Assembly: GCF_000499385.1 (NCBI RefSeq)
Contig: NW_013654191.1
Span: forward strand, 1-64,000
From: Eimeria necatrix
Taxonomy: Eukaryota > Apicomplexa > Conoidasida > Eucoccidiorida > Eimeriidae
Direction: 5' to 3'
Length of the DNA: 64,000 nucleotides
Shown here: one piece after another, positions 10,767-22,308 of the stretch
Layout of the letters: each line of letters starts with the position of its first letter
Numbering within the stretch: position 1 is the stretch's first letter
Position numbers and translations under genes: made by a program
The notes under the pieces: model-generated
What the model saw: only the letters and a program-made list of their open reading frames with translations
Databases searched by the model: none
Told to the model about the DNA's origin: nothing

Positions 10767-13700
10767 CTACGTAGCTGGCTGTCTTGCTGCCTGTGTATTG
10801 CAAGAGGCCTCGTGCTCCTTCTTGATTTGTGCTGCCGCGTCTTTCACAGACTGCAAGAAAACCTCGAGCTTGTGAGGGTCCATTTGAGGCTCCATTCCAT
10901 GCCCCAAATTTGCCACGTAACGCCCAGGCTGGAATGCGCGCACCTGCAGCAGTCACAACCCTAACCGACTCAAATATAGCAGCAGCAGCAGCAGCAGCAA
11001 ACGTGATAAGCATCCTTGTTCAGAGAGAAAGAATGCACTACAGAAAGATGCTTGCAAACTTTAGCCGCAAGGCAAACAAAAGCGACCTCAACAACAACGC
11101 GGTATCGCGGGAAAATCACGAAACTGTGAGTGCCGATGTGCGTCCCATGTGATGCAGCAGCAACGGTACTGAGCACCACAATTTGCTGTTGCATCAGTGA
11201 CTGCGTAGTAGGGAGCGACGTATATGTTCACTCTGTCACGGCATGGCTGATCCCAGCACTACTCCTCCGCACCAAGAAGGAAGCCTGAAGCGTGAAGCTT
11301 ATTCAGAAAAGTCAGAAAACGCTTACCATGTCTGTCGTTTGCTGCCTGATGACTTCATCTGGCGCATACAGAATGTGAGGATCCAAGTTTCCCTGCAGCG
11401 CTTTGGTGAGCGGGCTGTCTATGGGGGGCCTGGCACCAAGAGGGGCCCCTTGCTGAAGCCTAGCTTTAGCAAGGGCCCTTTCTGTGCCCCAGCCGATACT
11501 TATAGCCGAGAAGGATGACGAGTTGAATGATAAGAGGGGTTGGTCTTTCGGAAAGGCAATTAGTGGCACTCCGGGGCGAGCAGATGCCACCTCCTGCAGA
11601 GACAGGCCACACTCTACGGTTTAGGATTTGATGGCGTGACGCCAAGCGCGTGCGCACACACACACACACACGCACACACACACACACACATACACAGAAC
11701 ACACACACAAAACGTCAGGGACACAGCCACACGATGAAGCGCTTTAAGAACAGGAACGTCCACAAACAGCAACCGCATCATCAGTAGCAAGCGTAGCACA
11801 GGATTCCGGCAAGTACAGCGAAGCCGTTCAAAAGCAGTTGCAAAAGTAGCCGGCAATGACACCTCCGCAATTTGTCGCATAAAGGGAGCCCCAAATCGCT
11901 CGTATTCCTCAGGGGAGAAAGCGCTCGCGTTTGTGTCAAACACCTGAAATTGGCACCATTAACGACAGCAAATGCAGACGCAGCAGATTTCGCTGCTGCG
12001 GTGCGAACAACGATCTTACAAGCAGCGGTAGCCGCAGCAGCTGTTGCAGTAAGAGAGGGAGGACAGTCGCTATGCCACACTTACCTGCAACACTTGAGCT
12101 CCGGCATCAACTTGTTTGATAAGGTACCTTGCCGCTGCTGCGGCGATCTGCTGTAGCAGCAGCAGTGACCTCTCTTGATGTTGATAGATGAACTCTTTGC
12201 ACCTGCGCCAGCCCTTGGCGGACGATCCACCCTCTACCATATAGCAAAACAAAGTGAGGGGAGCCCCACTAAACCCTATTAACGGCACGCGGCCATCCAG
12301 CTGCTCTACTGTTGCGTATATTGCGTCCAGTACGTGACCTGAAGCAAAAGTACGAGCAGTGCAAACGGAGAGTCATCAAGGATCACACGGCACACCTGTC
12401 TCAACACTCTTCGCCACAAACACTAAGCCGCAAGTCCTTTGAGCCCTTGGCCCATACCCAGTTTGTCCTCGACATCAAATGTGGGGTCTAGACGGTCAAT
12501 GTCAGATGGCGATTCAAGCCGCCAGCCAAAACGCGGTCCCTCTCCTTCTTCTACTGTTAGAGGCATCCCCATGGCCTGCAACGTGAACATTCTAAACGCT
12601 TTACTCTCAAATTTCTTCATTGTTCGGCGGCGTCACGAGACCTTGCTACAGGCAGCTTTTGGTTTCCAAATCGTGGGACCAGTAAGCCTTTGGCACAAAG
12701 GCGTAGAGGCGGGTTGAATTCAGGTTTAACAACTGTGCATAGATACCTCGGGTAAGACAAGAATGTCAGTGAAGATAATAACGGCATCAAGTTGAGGGAA
12801 ACGACGAAGAGGCTGAAGGGTCACCTCAGCTGCCAGTAATGGGTCTCTGCACACCTGAGAAATTTAAAAAGAAACGACATTAAAAGCGAACGCAGATGTG
12901 AAGTAAAAAAAATTGACCGAATTGCCTTTGTTACGTGATCCTTGATTCCCATCTTAGCTCTTCCCCGTTCTATCTAGATGCAAGGAAAAGAGGTACGCAG
13001 ACGAGCCCCTTTCCTGAAACAGGCAAGTTACTCAGAAATCTTTCCATATGGTCCACGCTACATTTGGAATAAAACCCCAAATACAAAGTAAGAAAGCTAA
13101 CGTACTGTAAGAAATTTGTGCTTCGATCTTATCTCCCTAAACTCGGGCAGGTATCGGCCAGCTTGGCGCATCACCCACACAGGCACTGCAAAAGTATCAA
13201 TGTCTCCTGCTTCCGCTGTCGCTGCTGCTGCTGGCTCTTCTGTTTGTACCCTTGCTGTTGCTGCAGTTGCTGCTGCAGTGCCTTGCTGCAAGATGAGCTC
13301 CCTGTACGCCGAGGGGCCCATAAGGGCGACCCGGAGGCAGTCATTTTTCAATATACGATGCGGAGAGACTGCAGCAAGCGGCAGCAAATGTTTGCAAAAG
13401 AAAGACGAGAAACAGGTACGCAGACAGGGAAATGCGCAAAATCTGAAGTGCACAAATGCACAGAGGAAAAAGAAACCTTCGCACAGAGCGATATGCAGGG
13501 ACGTGCATTGGAACAGAAGCAGACATGAACAGGTAGAAGGAAACTGGAAAGCAAACAGCAGCGAAAGTGCAACGAGAAGTGATCAGTTAAACCCAAAGAG
13601 ACAAAGACCAGGGCAGACACAAACAGATAAACGTACTTAATAAACGCAAACAGACTGACGCACGCCGGGAGGCATAGACAGAGAAAGAAGCATGCAGGAG

Positions 13701-14963
13701 GGGAAATGTAGAAAAAACGTAAAAGCCAAAGGAAGAGATGAGGTAGAGAAAAAGAAGAGAAATGCTGGAAGAACCAGAACAGATGACGACACATAACCGC
13801 ATCTCTCACGATGATTGGAAAGCCGCCTCTTTCGTATTTGCTGTTTCACTTCTTCCGGTGTCTCCTGCACGCAAAGTCCTCAGCAGCAGTCCTTAGCACC
13901 AACGCCTCTGCCAAGTTCTGCGTCTGCAAAGCCCTTGAATCGGTTTTGGCTTAGCCCTAAATATGCAGCATGGGCCATTTCGATGATTAAGCCCAGATAT
14001 ACATCTGAGCAGTGAATCACCCTACTGGCAAGGTTCGGGAATGACGCCAAATCATGATCCCAACAGATCCATTCACGACCCCTGGAGGTCCCCATACATG
14101 CTGCCTTTTTACACGCTTCTCAAATGTAATGCAGATATGGCCCCTTAAACGCACTCCGAAGCTCTTAAGTGCAGTACTTGAGGAGCCTCTTCGCCCACAG
14201 ACTCTGCATTTGTGGCCTTATTAATAAGTCAAAAGGCGTCCACGAGCCATCTCTCAGGGTGCCCCTATCTAACCTGTGGGATTTCCGCCGCTACAGAGGA
14301 ACTATCTACAGCTGCATTAGCCACCCTGAAGCGCAGCAGAAGAACAGGCAGAGACAGCAGTAGGAGGTCGCCGCAGCAGCAACTCCCCATATACAGAAGT
14401 ACAATCCGAGAGATGCGGTGACATTAAGGAATGCTCAACTTAGATAAAGTTTTAAGAAGGGGAAGCATGGCAACTAAGGGCCCCCAAAAGGGGACCTTGG
14501 AGACCCCACAGGTACTCCCGTGTGAAATGCCCAAAAAAGCACCCTCTTAAAGGGTTTCGAGGCCCCCCATGGCTACTCATTCGCAGTGACCGCTTCCAAG
14601 TGCCCTCAAGGTTCTTCACTTCGCCACCACTACCTTGAAGGCCGTCGAAGAAGTCACAAAAGAAGCTTACGGCGAGATTGCGGGCAAAGATGAGCGTCTT
14701 GACATCACGTACGAGTCAAGAGGCCTCGAGATGTAGGATATGGTGTTGTTGTAGTTGCTGTTGCTACTGTTGCTGCTGCTGCTGCTGCCGCTGCAGCCCA
14801 CCCCAGCCCTCCACGAAGGACCTGGAACCGACAAGCTCCCTGCGGTCCCGCGCACGACGAATGCCAGGGAGGGTTGCTGCTCTACCGCGGTGTACACGCA
14901 GACAGCGGCAAGCAGCAGCAACCGCATGAACAGCAAACTTGAGTGGCCGCGGCGGAGCGACAT
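10767..14963 (-). CDS. UROD: Uroporphyrinogen decarboxylase with plastid-type leader
   Basis: Converts uroporphyrinogen III to coproporphyrinogen III in heme synthesis; in Toxoplasma the enzyme is in the apicoplast. Core exons, in transcription order: 13864-13810, 13368-13106, 12854-12747, 12575-12458, 12338-12085, 11943-11863, 11593-11327 and 10943-10767; all phases agree. Landmarks: [27 protein letters not shown] (both substrate-binding Arg); [11 protein letters not shown] (Asp); [17 protein letters not shown] (Tyr); [31 protein letters not shown] (His). The human Ser of FESHAG is Thr here, and the family LDW is replaced by IGW. Exon 1 (14963-14671, donor GTAAGC) encodes a basic N-terminus, a hydrophobic core [12 protein letters not shown] and then AFVVRG, a bipartite secretory/transit signal. 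The join from exon 1 to 13864 is out of phase as drawn, so a small exon is missing between them. An Ala/Thr-rich insert precedes PVW. Confidence 0.93.
10978..11000. repeat. (CAG)n tract in UROD intron
   Basis: An uninterrupted AGC/CAG run on the + strand, that is CTG on the UROD coding strand, inside the last intron. Confidence 0.9.
11653..11709. repeat. (CA)n dinucleotide microsatellite
   Basis: About 57 bp of nearly pure CA repeat with a few G or T interruptions, inside the UROD intron 11594-11862. It is the only long dinucleotide run in the window and a probable length polymorphism. Confidence 0.95.
13390..13800. repeat. Purine-rich ACAGACAGA-type tract
   Basis: This is a + strand run of A/G-rich sequence with many CAGACA, AAAAGAAG and GAGAAA units, lying in the UROD intron 13369-13809, so pyrimidine-rich on the coding strand. 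Similar tracts occur at 33715-34160, 37915-38230, 38640-38800 and 58310-59010. Confidence 0.6.
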
Positions 14964-15850
14964 CTACGACGGGAGACCTTGTAGACCCCTTAAGACAAGT
15001 GAGGACCCTTTTCAAGCGTCTCACTTGGAAGAACTAGTGCTGCTGTTGCTGTTGTTCTTGCTCTTCACACACGGGGCCCCACACCTTGACCCGTCTGTTC
15101 CTGCGGCCACTGCTGCTATTGCAGATGTTAAGGCATCCATTTAGCTAGCTAAGAATTGCATTTTGTTTTAAAGCTGTAAACTCATTATGATACTCGACAG
15201 GTCTCATTGTCCCCCTTCAGCCCAAGACACAACTGGCATTGCTGCTGCGCGACCACCGACTTCGCACAACGCTGCAGCTACTGCTGCAGTAGCTGCCGCT
15301 GCAGCTGCTCCAGTTGCTGCCGTTGCTGCAGTTGCTGCATTTGCCGCTGAGTTTGGCTGCTTTTAGTGTTGCAGCTGTGACACAGCGACATGCGGAGGCA
15401 GCAAACTGCAACAAACTGACGGCTCCGACGGTGAAACTGCTGCTGTGGGCCCCAGAGAAGGGCCCTCCATCACCCTGCTGCAACGGCAGCAGGAGCTGCA
15501 GCAGAATTTATCAACGGGCTTGCTGTCGTAGAAGGCAACAAGATAAAGCGCAGTCGCAGCCGGGGTAGTGGGGCCAGGTGAGCCGGAGGCAGTATGGCGG
15601 CAGTAGCTCCATCAAGCTAACAACTGTAACAGTAATAATGGCAGCATGAACATAAGTTCTCCTAGTAGGAGACGCAAGAAGTGCTAGCGTTGTATCTGCA
15701 AGTCAATTGAAATACTTAGCCTTTGCAAGTGAGCTACCGTCGGCAGCTCCAGTTGCTGGTGTACATGTGTACAGTTGGAGTAGCTGCGCGCTGCGTCTCC
15801 ACCTCTCCTATTTGCAGAGGTACCGCCTGACGGGCCCCACACTTTTGAAG
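14964..15850. other. Divergent region between UROD and TFIIF alpha
   Basis: Head-to-head intergenic DNA with GCT/CAG-rich patches at 15240-15340 and 15440-15510. The frames there are GC-triplet artefacts open in several phases. It probably contains both promoters and possibly a 5' exon of the + gene. Confidence 0.4.
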
Positions 15851-18800
15851 ATGAGGGGCCCTCTAGTGAAGCCGTTGAGGACCCCCGATATGCTCCGGAA
15901 GCGCCAGCAACAGCAGCAACAGCAACAACAAGGTCGTCCTCTGAGTTTGAAGCAACAGATTGAACAGCAGCACCAGCAGCAGCTCGTGCCCTGGAGCAGC
16001 AGTCAGCCAATTAGTGCCTCTGCGGCCCGAAGTCTTTCCGCCACGCCTGGTAACACCAGCAGCAGCAGCAGCAGCGGCTCGCGACCCTCTTTTGGTGGAC
16101 AAAGCACTTCCCCATCCTCCCCAAACGAGGGGCAGTCCGCGGATTATGTTCCCTTCGAACAGGTGGCTCAGCAAGTGCTGCAACGCGGTGGTGAGTCGCC
16201 TCTGGACTTCGTATTTAGAATGTACGGCTATGAATTCGAGATTTAGGGCCTACAATTTCAAACTTGCGATTGATGGCAATGCAGTTGCGGTACCTCGCGA
16301 CTTGTGGATTTACGGTATAATGTACAAGTTGTAGAGCTTCGGCATTGCGGACTTTGCAGATGGTGCTCGCCGCTTGCGGTTTAGCGTTTCTCGCCAATCT
16401 CGGAGTTTACTGGTAGCAAAATTGCCCGAGACGATAAAAACTCTAAGGCAACCGATCTCTATCACAAGGGATATCCCTCTGGCAAGTGTTGCTTACTTCT
16501 TGCGCATCGCAGGATCCCTCTATTCACGTGAATTATAGCTTTTGCTTTTCGCCACCTCAGCCAACGCCGCAGTGCATCGATCCACGCTTCTGGCAACACC
16601 CCTCTTGCCGGTTTCTTTTCGATTTTTTTGTTGCTTAGGTTCTGTGTATTTGTTTGTCTGGTCTGTGTGTGTCTCGCCGTTCGTCATGTTCTGTTCCCAG
16701 GGCAGTTGATCTATGTTACCGGGGACTTGCCGTGCTTTATTGCTTTTATTCGTAGTTTTTTGGACTAGGCGCTTATCATATCTGCTCAAAGTGCAACCCC
16801 ATACGTGCCTCTTTGCTCCTTCTCACTGTCTTAGCAGAGAAAAGAAAGCTGGGCACACTTTACGGGTCTGGCATTTGCATGTTGTTTTTATCTCCCGCGG
16901 TTTGTCTTTTCTTCTGCCATTGCTAAGTTTGGTCGATTTACTACTGAGTTGACGGAGGTTTGTGAATTGCTTGGTACTGAAGTAGAAAGGAGCCCAATTT
17001 ATTGCTCCGGTTGTAGTTGTTACTGCTGCCCTTGCGGGTACGAACGTGGGACGGCGTATTTGTATCGCTGCGTCATTTGTTGCAGCTGCCAGACACAGCT
17101 GAGGCACACGCAATTGCTACGGCCGCCGCTGCTGCTCCCTGGCGTCTTCGCGATTCCTCAGACGTACAGCAGCTACCAGATCAGCAACAGCAGCACTCCG
17201 AGAAGCAGCAGCAGCAGCAGCAGCAACAGCAACAGGAGCAGCAAGAGCAGCAGCAAGGGGCGGCAGGATCGTCTGTCCCACCGATTCCAATGCGCCGGCC
17301 TCAGCAGAAAACGTTTGTGACTAGAAAGAATGAAGTTGATGCTTCTTGCTTCTTCCTTCTTGTGGAAAGCCAGGTATTAAGAGCAGCAGCAACAGTGGCA
17401 GTAGGAGGAATAAAAGTAGCGCAACAATGGCAGGAACATTCGCAGCCTCATTGCCTGTCTGCACGCATGCATAAGCTGGATGCATCACAACGGAGACAAT
17501 GAGCGTTTGTCTTTGAACGGTTGTAGGGAGAACTTTTTAAGTTTGTCCGTACACAAATAACTGCGTTTTTTTGTTTATGCAATGTTTTTTTTCATGTTGT
17601 GCTGATGTTTAGGGTGTGCTTGATGTTTTGCCGGTCTCTGAGTGGCTCACCTTCGAAAGAACACTCGGCACACAACAACCTTCCCCGGAGGAACTTGAGT
17701 CAAGGGTACCGTTGCTCGCGCCGCTCCTGTTGTTGCCGTCATATCGTGATGCGTGTGCTTCCGCATGTTGCTGCCACTATAGTTGTCATGGTTTTTGTGG
17801 CTTTGTGGTTTTTCTAGCACTGCTGTCACGTCTTGCTGTTGCTGCCAGTGTTCGTTGCTGCTGCTACTGCCGCCGCTGCTGCCGTTTTTGCTACTGCTGC
17901 TTCGTTTGCTTCGCTAAAGGTCTTTACGCGTTGCTCTTCAGAATCGTTGATGTATGTTGTATCTTGATCCAAAACGTAGGTTGCAAACGCCTTGTCTTAG
18001 AACGCTAGGGGTTTAGAGTTGGGGTTTGCGTGCAGTCAAAAGCGCAAGCCTCTCTAGATGCGGCTCTGACTCGGAAGGCGGTTGGCCTTAGGAGAGCAAG
18101 TGACAGCGAAGATGACAGTAGAAAAAATAAAATGGCAAATGCCCAGCAGTCCTTATTTGATGATGAGCTGGGACTAGAGAGGTACGGCAGTTTCCAACCA
18201 TTAAACGTCTTTCGGGCGCGGAACCAAACTCTACGTCTTTGTAACATTACTCGTAAACGTTAAATACCGTTGGTTGTATATGACTCTAAAATCCACATAT
18301 ACACACGCGCAAAATCTCTGCAATTTCGAGACTACCAATGTGTACTAGCTTGTACCTTTACAAGCCCGTGAGTCCAATAGATCTTGAAATTGCTCTTGGA
18401 GATCTCGCTTGCTGGCGAGTTCGTGAGAAGCCATGTCCTTTGCGCTGCTGCCGTGGAGGCGTATGGACGAAGAATGCGTCTGAGGCTACCTTGTTTTGCA
18501 GACAGAAGAAAAAGCGGCTCAAAAGTTTCCTAAAGGACAAGAACAACAGCAAAGGGAAAACCAACGAATACATAGACTCGTAAGTTGCAGCAGCAGCATG
18601 ATGTCGTTTATTGTTGTTTTCCTCTACGACTCCGCTTTCTCTTTACCTTCGCTGCTCTTGCTGCCTCCCTTCTAGCTGTTGCAGTTGCTGGACCACCTGT
18701 TTTGATCTTCGCTGCTACTAATCTATCACGCGCATTGCATCCACTTTCACTGATGCGGCTACTGGCGCTGCTGCAGTGCCTTGAGCCTGGGCAATTTGCG

Positions 18801-20359
18801 CCAAGAGGCTGTGACATGGGACTTTGAGGAGGGCGAGAGAAGTGACGACGAGGGTGGCGAGGCTCCACAGGACGCAAAAGAAAACGCAGCAGAGACTCTT
18901 GAAGCTGACCCCGTAGAATCAGAGACCGATGATGACCCGGAGGACCCGCTTACATCGTTTGGCCAAGTAAGCCAGCGTTCGCTGTCGTTGCCGTCGTTAT
19001 ACTGGCCGGAAATGTTCTGCCTGTTGATACTGCTGCTGAAGCTTCTATTATTTGCTACTGGGCTAATTGGGATCCCTGTTGCTGTCAATTCAGCGGGCCG
19101 GTAAGGCTCTCGCTGCTGGGTTTTCTCATGTTGCTGTTCTGCTGGCTGGCGCTGCTGCAACCAACTCTTTTACTGCTGTCTGTGCTGTTCTTGGGATCAA
19201 GTCACGGTTTTGGTTGTTCTTTCTTTCCGTTTGCACTTCATTGCTTGTAATCGTGCATATCGTGCTATGCTTTGCCCGTTTGTTTGTATACTTTTTCTGC
19301 TGCCCTAATATGCTTGCTGGTTTCGCACTTAGAAAATGAAAAACTTGTTAGAGAAGGCCAGGGATGAAGAAGCCGACGCAGAACTTCACCAGTACGAGTC
19401 AGACGACGACGAAGAGGTATCAGCCAGCTGTCCATGCATCTACCTAGTTATGTGTCTATCTAATGAGTACTGTACACAACTACATTGTAAGCTAGTTAGG
19501 GGTACTAGTGGAGACATTAATTAGCTATCTACGTAATGGAGCAAGGCCACGAGTTGATGAACATTTCTCGCGCTGCAAGTGGACCGGCCACCAAACTAGC
19601 TCGCTATCAAGCCAGCTAGTTGTGCACTTCATTAGTTGCAGGTGGAACTATCGTTGGCTTTGTCATTTTCCCAGGAAGGCGCAGACGAGAAGGCTCAAGA
19701 TGGACAGAGTGGAGGCCCCAGTGCCAGTGGGGGCCCTCCATCTGACGTGGGCCAGCGTGCTGGTGGAGCCCCCTCAAGAAGTACCCAGGGGGGACCGCAG
19801 CAGCAGACTGAAGCCTCAGGGGGTACCCAGCAGCAGGGAGAAGTACAAGAGACCCTTGAGGCTAAAGTTGTTCGTGTGATGCAGCAGCATATGGGACGCA
19901 TGGCTGTGAAAGTATGCTGTGGACACTATCAACCCTAGAGCCGCCTTGGTTCTCTGTGTGGTAGCAGAGCAAAGGGAACAAGCAAAATAGGGGCATCCAT
20001 ACTGATGTATAAAAAATGCAAAAGCAGAGGCAGAGCGAACAGGAAACATAGGTGAACGTAGTTACAGAGGAGGCGCGGCTGTTTCTCTGGTGCTGCAGGA
20101 TTTCATGACCGTGTTCAAAGTCAAGGAGAAAAATGAAGATTTCAGGCGCATACAAGTACGTTGCATGTCATGAGTTCATCCTATTCAAGCCTAGCCTTCG
20201 GGATGTAGGGTTTATGGCGAAAGGATCAGGGTTTACGGATTGGGTTCAAATTGCTTTATGAGGTTTTGTGTGAAGGCGGTGGTTCACAAGGTCTGTAAGA
20301 TGGAGGCAACAGAAGACAAACAAAAATTTATTGTCCTGAAACCAGAATTCAGGTTGTAA
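15851..20359 (+). CDS. GTF2F1: Transcription initiation factor TFIIF alpha (RAP74-like)
   Basis: RNA polymerase II general factor. Well-supported exons: ..17373, 17613-17705, 18036-18181, 18502-18579, 18777-18966, 19333-19416, 19675-19911, 20099-20155 and 20276-20359, with phases agreeing throughout. The N-terminal dimerisation part is recognised by ASCFFLLVESQ joined to GVLDVLPVSEWLTFER and SPEELESRSK, which align with human TSYYIFTQ...FPVHNWYNF...LTAEEAEE. An acidic middle WDFEEGERSDDEGGEAPQD matches the WDF-E-F-DDE block. The last three exons form the C-terminal winged helix: VVRVMQQHMGRMAVKDFM, TVFKVKEKNEDF and KFIVLKPEFRL. Poly-Gln runs at 15907-15935 and 17205-17250 are inserts. The 5' third is unresolved: 15851 is the first plausible ATG, and the exon holding YVPFEQVAQQVL may end at a GTGAGT near 16191. 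Confidence 0.85.
20196..20250 (+). repeat. Telomere-like AGGGTTT remnant in last TFIIF intron
   Basis: Degenerate copies (GTAGGGTTTATGG, TCAGGGTTTACGG) sit on the + strand in the intron 20156-20275. Confidence 0.6.
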
Positions 20360-22308
20360 AGCAGGCACGTTTGAGCCTGCTGAGGGGCGGGCACCCCTTA
20401 TATCATCTGCAGGCTCCCGCTGTTGTGGCTTGCTTGAGTTCGTAGTTGGGACCTCCGTTGACCCGATGAAGGCCCCGCAAGCGTTACATGTATGTGGTAG
20501 GGCATTTTTAGGGCTGAGCATAGCTGCAGTCCTAAGTGGGTTTCTGTTTTCTTTGGGACAGGGACCCCTCCTCGTATGAGAGGACAACCCTGGGCCGTGT
20601 GGCTCCGCACAGGAGGCGTGAGAGCCAGTTGTAAATGATTTAGATTTGTCTCTCTTTACTGTTTCTTCCTCGACATGGACACTTCAAGACGCCTCAGGAG
20701 TTAAGCCCCCAGGGTAACTCCAGTGGACCTTCAAAGAACCCTGTTAGTGTTTGTGGATGACTCTCGGGGAGCCCAAAAGGGAAGCGGGGTCTCCTCAGGA
20801 CTCTGGAGGTCTGCTGGGAACTGGGCCACCCCGTCAGAAGGGGGCCTCTTTTTGTGTCGATGACAGTGGATGAGAAATCTATAGTGGCAATACTTACTTG
20901 CTAGGCTGTTTATAATTATGAGTGGAGGAGCTTGTGGGGCTGATGCGGTCTGAAGCTCGCGAATTTATAAATAATTGCGAGCTTTAGAGGGAGGTGGACA
21001 GATGTAAGGTTTGTTGTTTAAGAATGTAGTAGGAACAGGACAAAATTTGCATATACAAAGCCGATGCAAGATGACACTAGTTGTGTGGAGCGACGAGGCG
21101 CAAGTCGCTGTCCACGCGCAGAAGATGGTCACATATCCTCATTTTTACTCGTCTACACGATGTAAATACATTACTTAGGTGCTTAAAATCATAGAATGTA
21201 GTGGACGCCAGTTAGGTTTGTTCGGTTCCAACGTCGCCGAGGGACACTACCCAGGCTAGCCCGTAAAGGCCCCCTCCAATTGTTCCTGTATTGAAGAATA
21301 TATTTATCGCACCACAAAATTAATATGTTTGAAATCAATATGCCAGCATAACTATGTACACATGCAAGCTCCAGCTCCTTTCGAAAGCCTGGTCCCCTCT
21401 AAGCGGAGCCCCGCCAGGGTCACTTAATGAACTTCATGGCCTCCAGACCCCAAGTCATCTTGAAAAATATAACTAAGCGATGTAAAGATATATATTTAGC
21501 ATCATTCATTGCAATTAATGCACAAGAGCTGCCCAGTGTCACTCGAACAAAGCCCGCAGACTTTCCAGTCGTGTAGAGCTCACTCACGAGGATCAATTGC
21601 TCAGCGCGTAGACGTTAGGGTTAGGGGATTCAGACTCATCCATGCCCGTCAAAGGGAAAGCAGGATGGGGCTCCGGCGGCCCCTCCGCCAGGGGAGGCCA
21701 AGGGATCCGCGGGGGAGCGCTTGCTTTATCATCGGCTTTTAAGAACCAGGAGGCAGCGCAGAGACGATTGGGTGCCGCTGCTGTTGCCCCAGCAGAAAAT
21801 GCGCCATCTGCTGACTCCATGCCATTTAGCTTTTGTATCGCTGCTGTGATACCCCAACCAGGTCCTCCACCAACTTTGCCTTCCCCATCTGCTACCGCTA
21901 CGGCGGCCGCAGCAGCTGCAGCCGCAGCAGCAGCGGCAGCTACTGCTGCTGCTGCAGGAGCGCCAGGCGAGGCTGTTGCCGCTGCTTCACAGGAGCAGGA
22001 AAGTGTGGACTGCATAGCTTTGTTGCTTGCTGCAGCAGAAGCAGCAGACAAACGAGCTGCAACAACAGACAGCCCTTCGAACTCCCAAGTAGGAGGGGCA
22101 GCATTCAAGTTCCCTGAAAGTTGCATATCTTCTGTCTGTAGGGAGTATAGCTGTTACAACCGTTACAAAGTCGTAAACCCCTTTAGAACAGTTGATTTCC
22201 ACCGCTTAGAAGCTTTTTATGGGTAATCTTTTTAAGGAAAACTGAACTCCCGGGCTTGGCATTCAGGGAGTAGGGTCGGAGGTTAGCGATTAATTGTTTT
22301 TGCATTAG
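20360..22308. other. Intergenic with an ambiguous Ala-rich open region
   Basis: 20360-21500 is AT-richer and shows nothing coding. From 21593 to 22226 both strands are open: 194 codons on + from 21642, 177 codons on - from 22126. The cause is a GCN run at 21895-21990. Neither frame is recognised; the + one could be a 5' exon of the following gene. A short TTAGGGTTAGGGG remnant lies at about 21616. Confidence 0.35.

Noticed and set aside
11466..11708. Antisense frame of alternating Cys-Val residues
   Set aside because: Pure product of the (CA)n microsatellite inside a UROD intron.
21593..22126. 177-codon antisense Ala-rich frame
   Set aside because: A GCN repeat keeps both strands open; no feature favours this strand.
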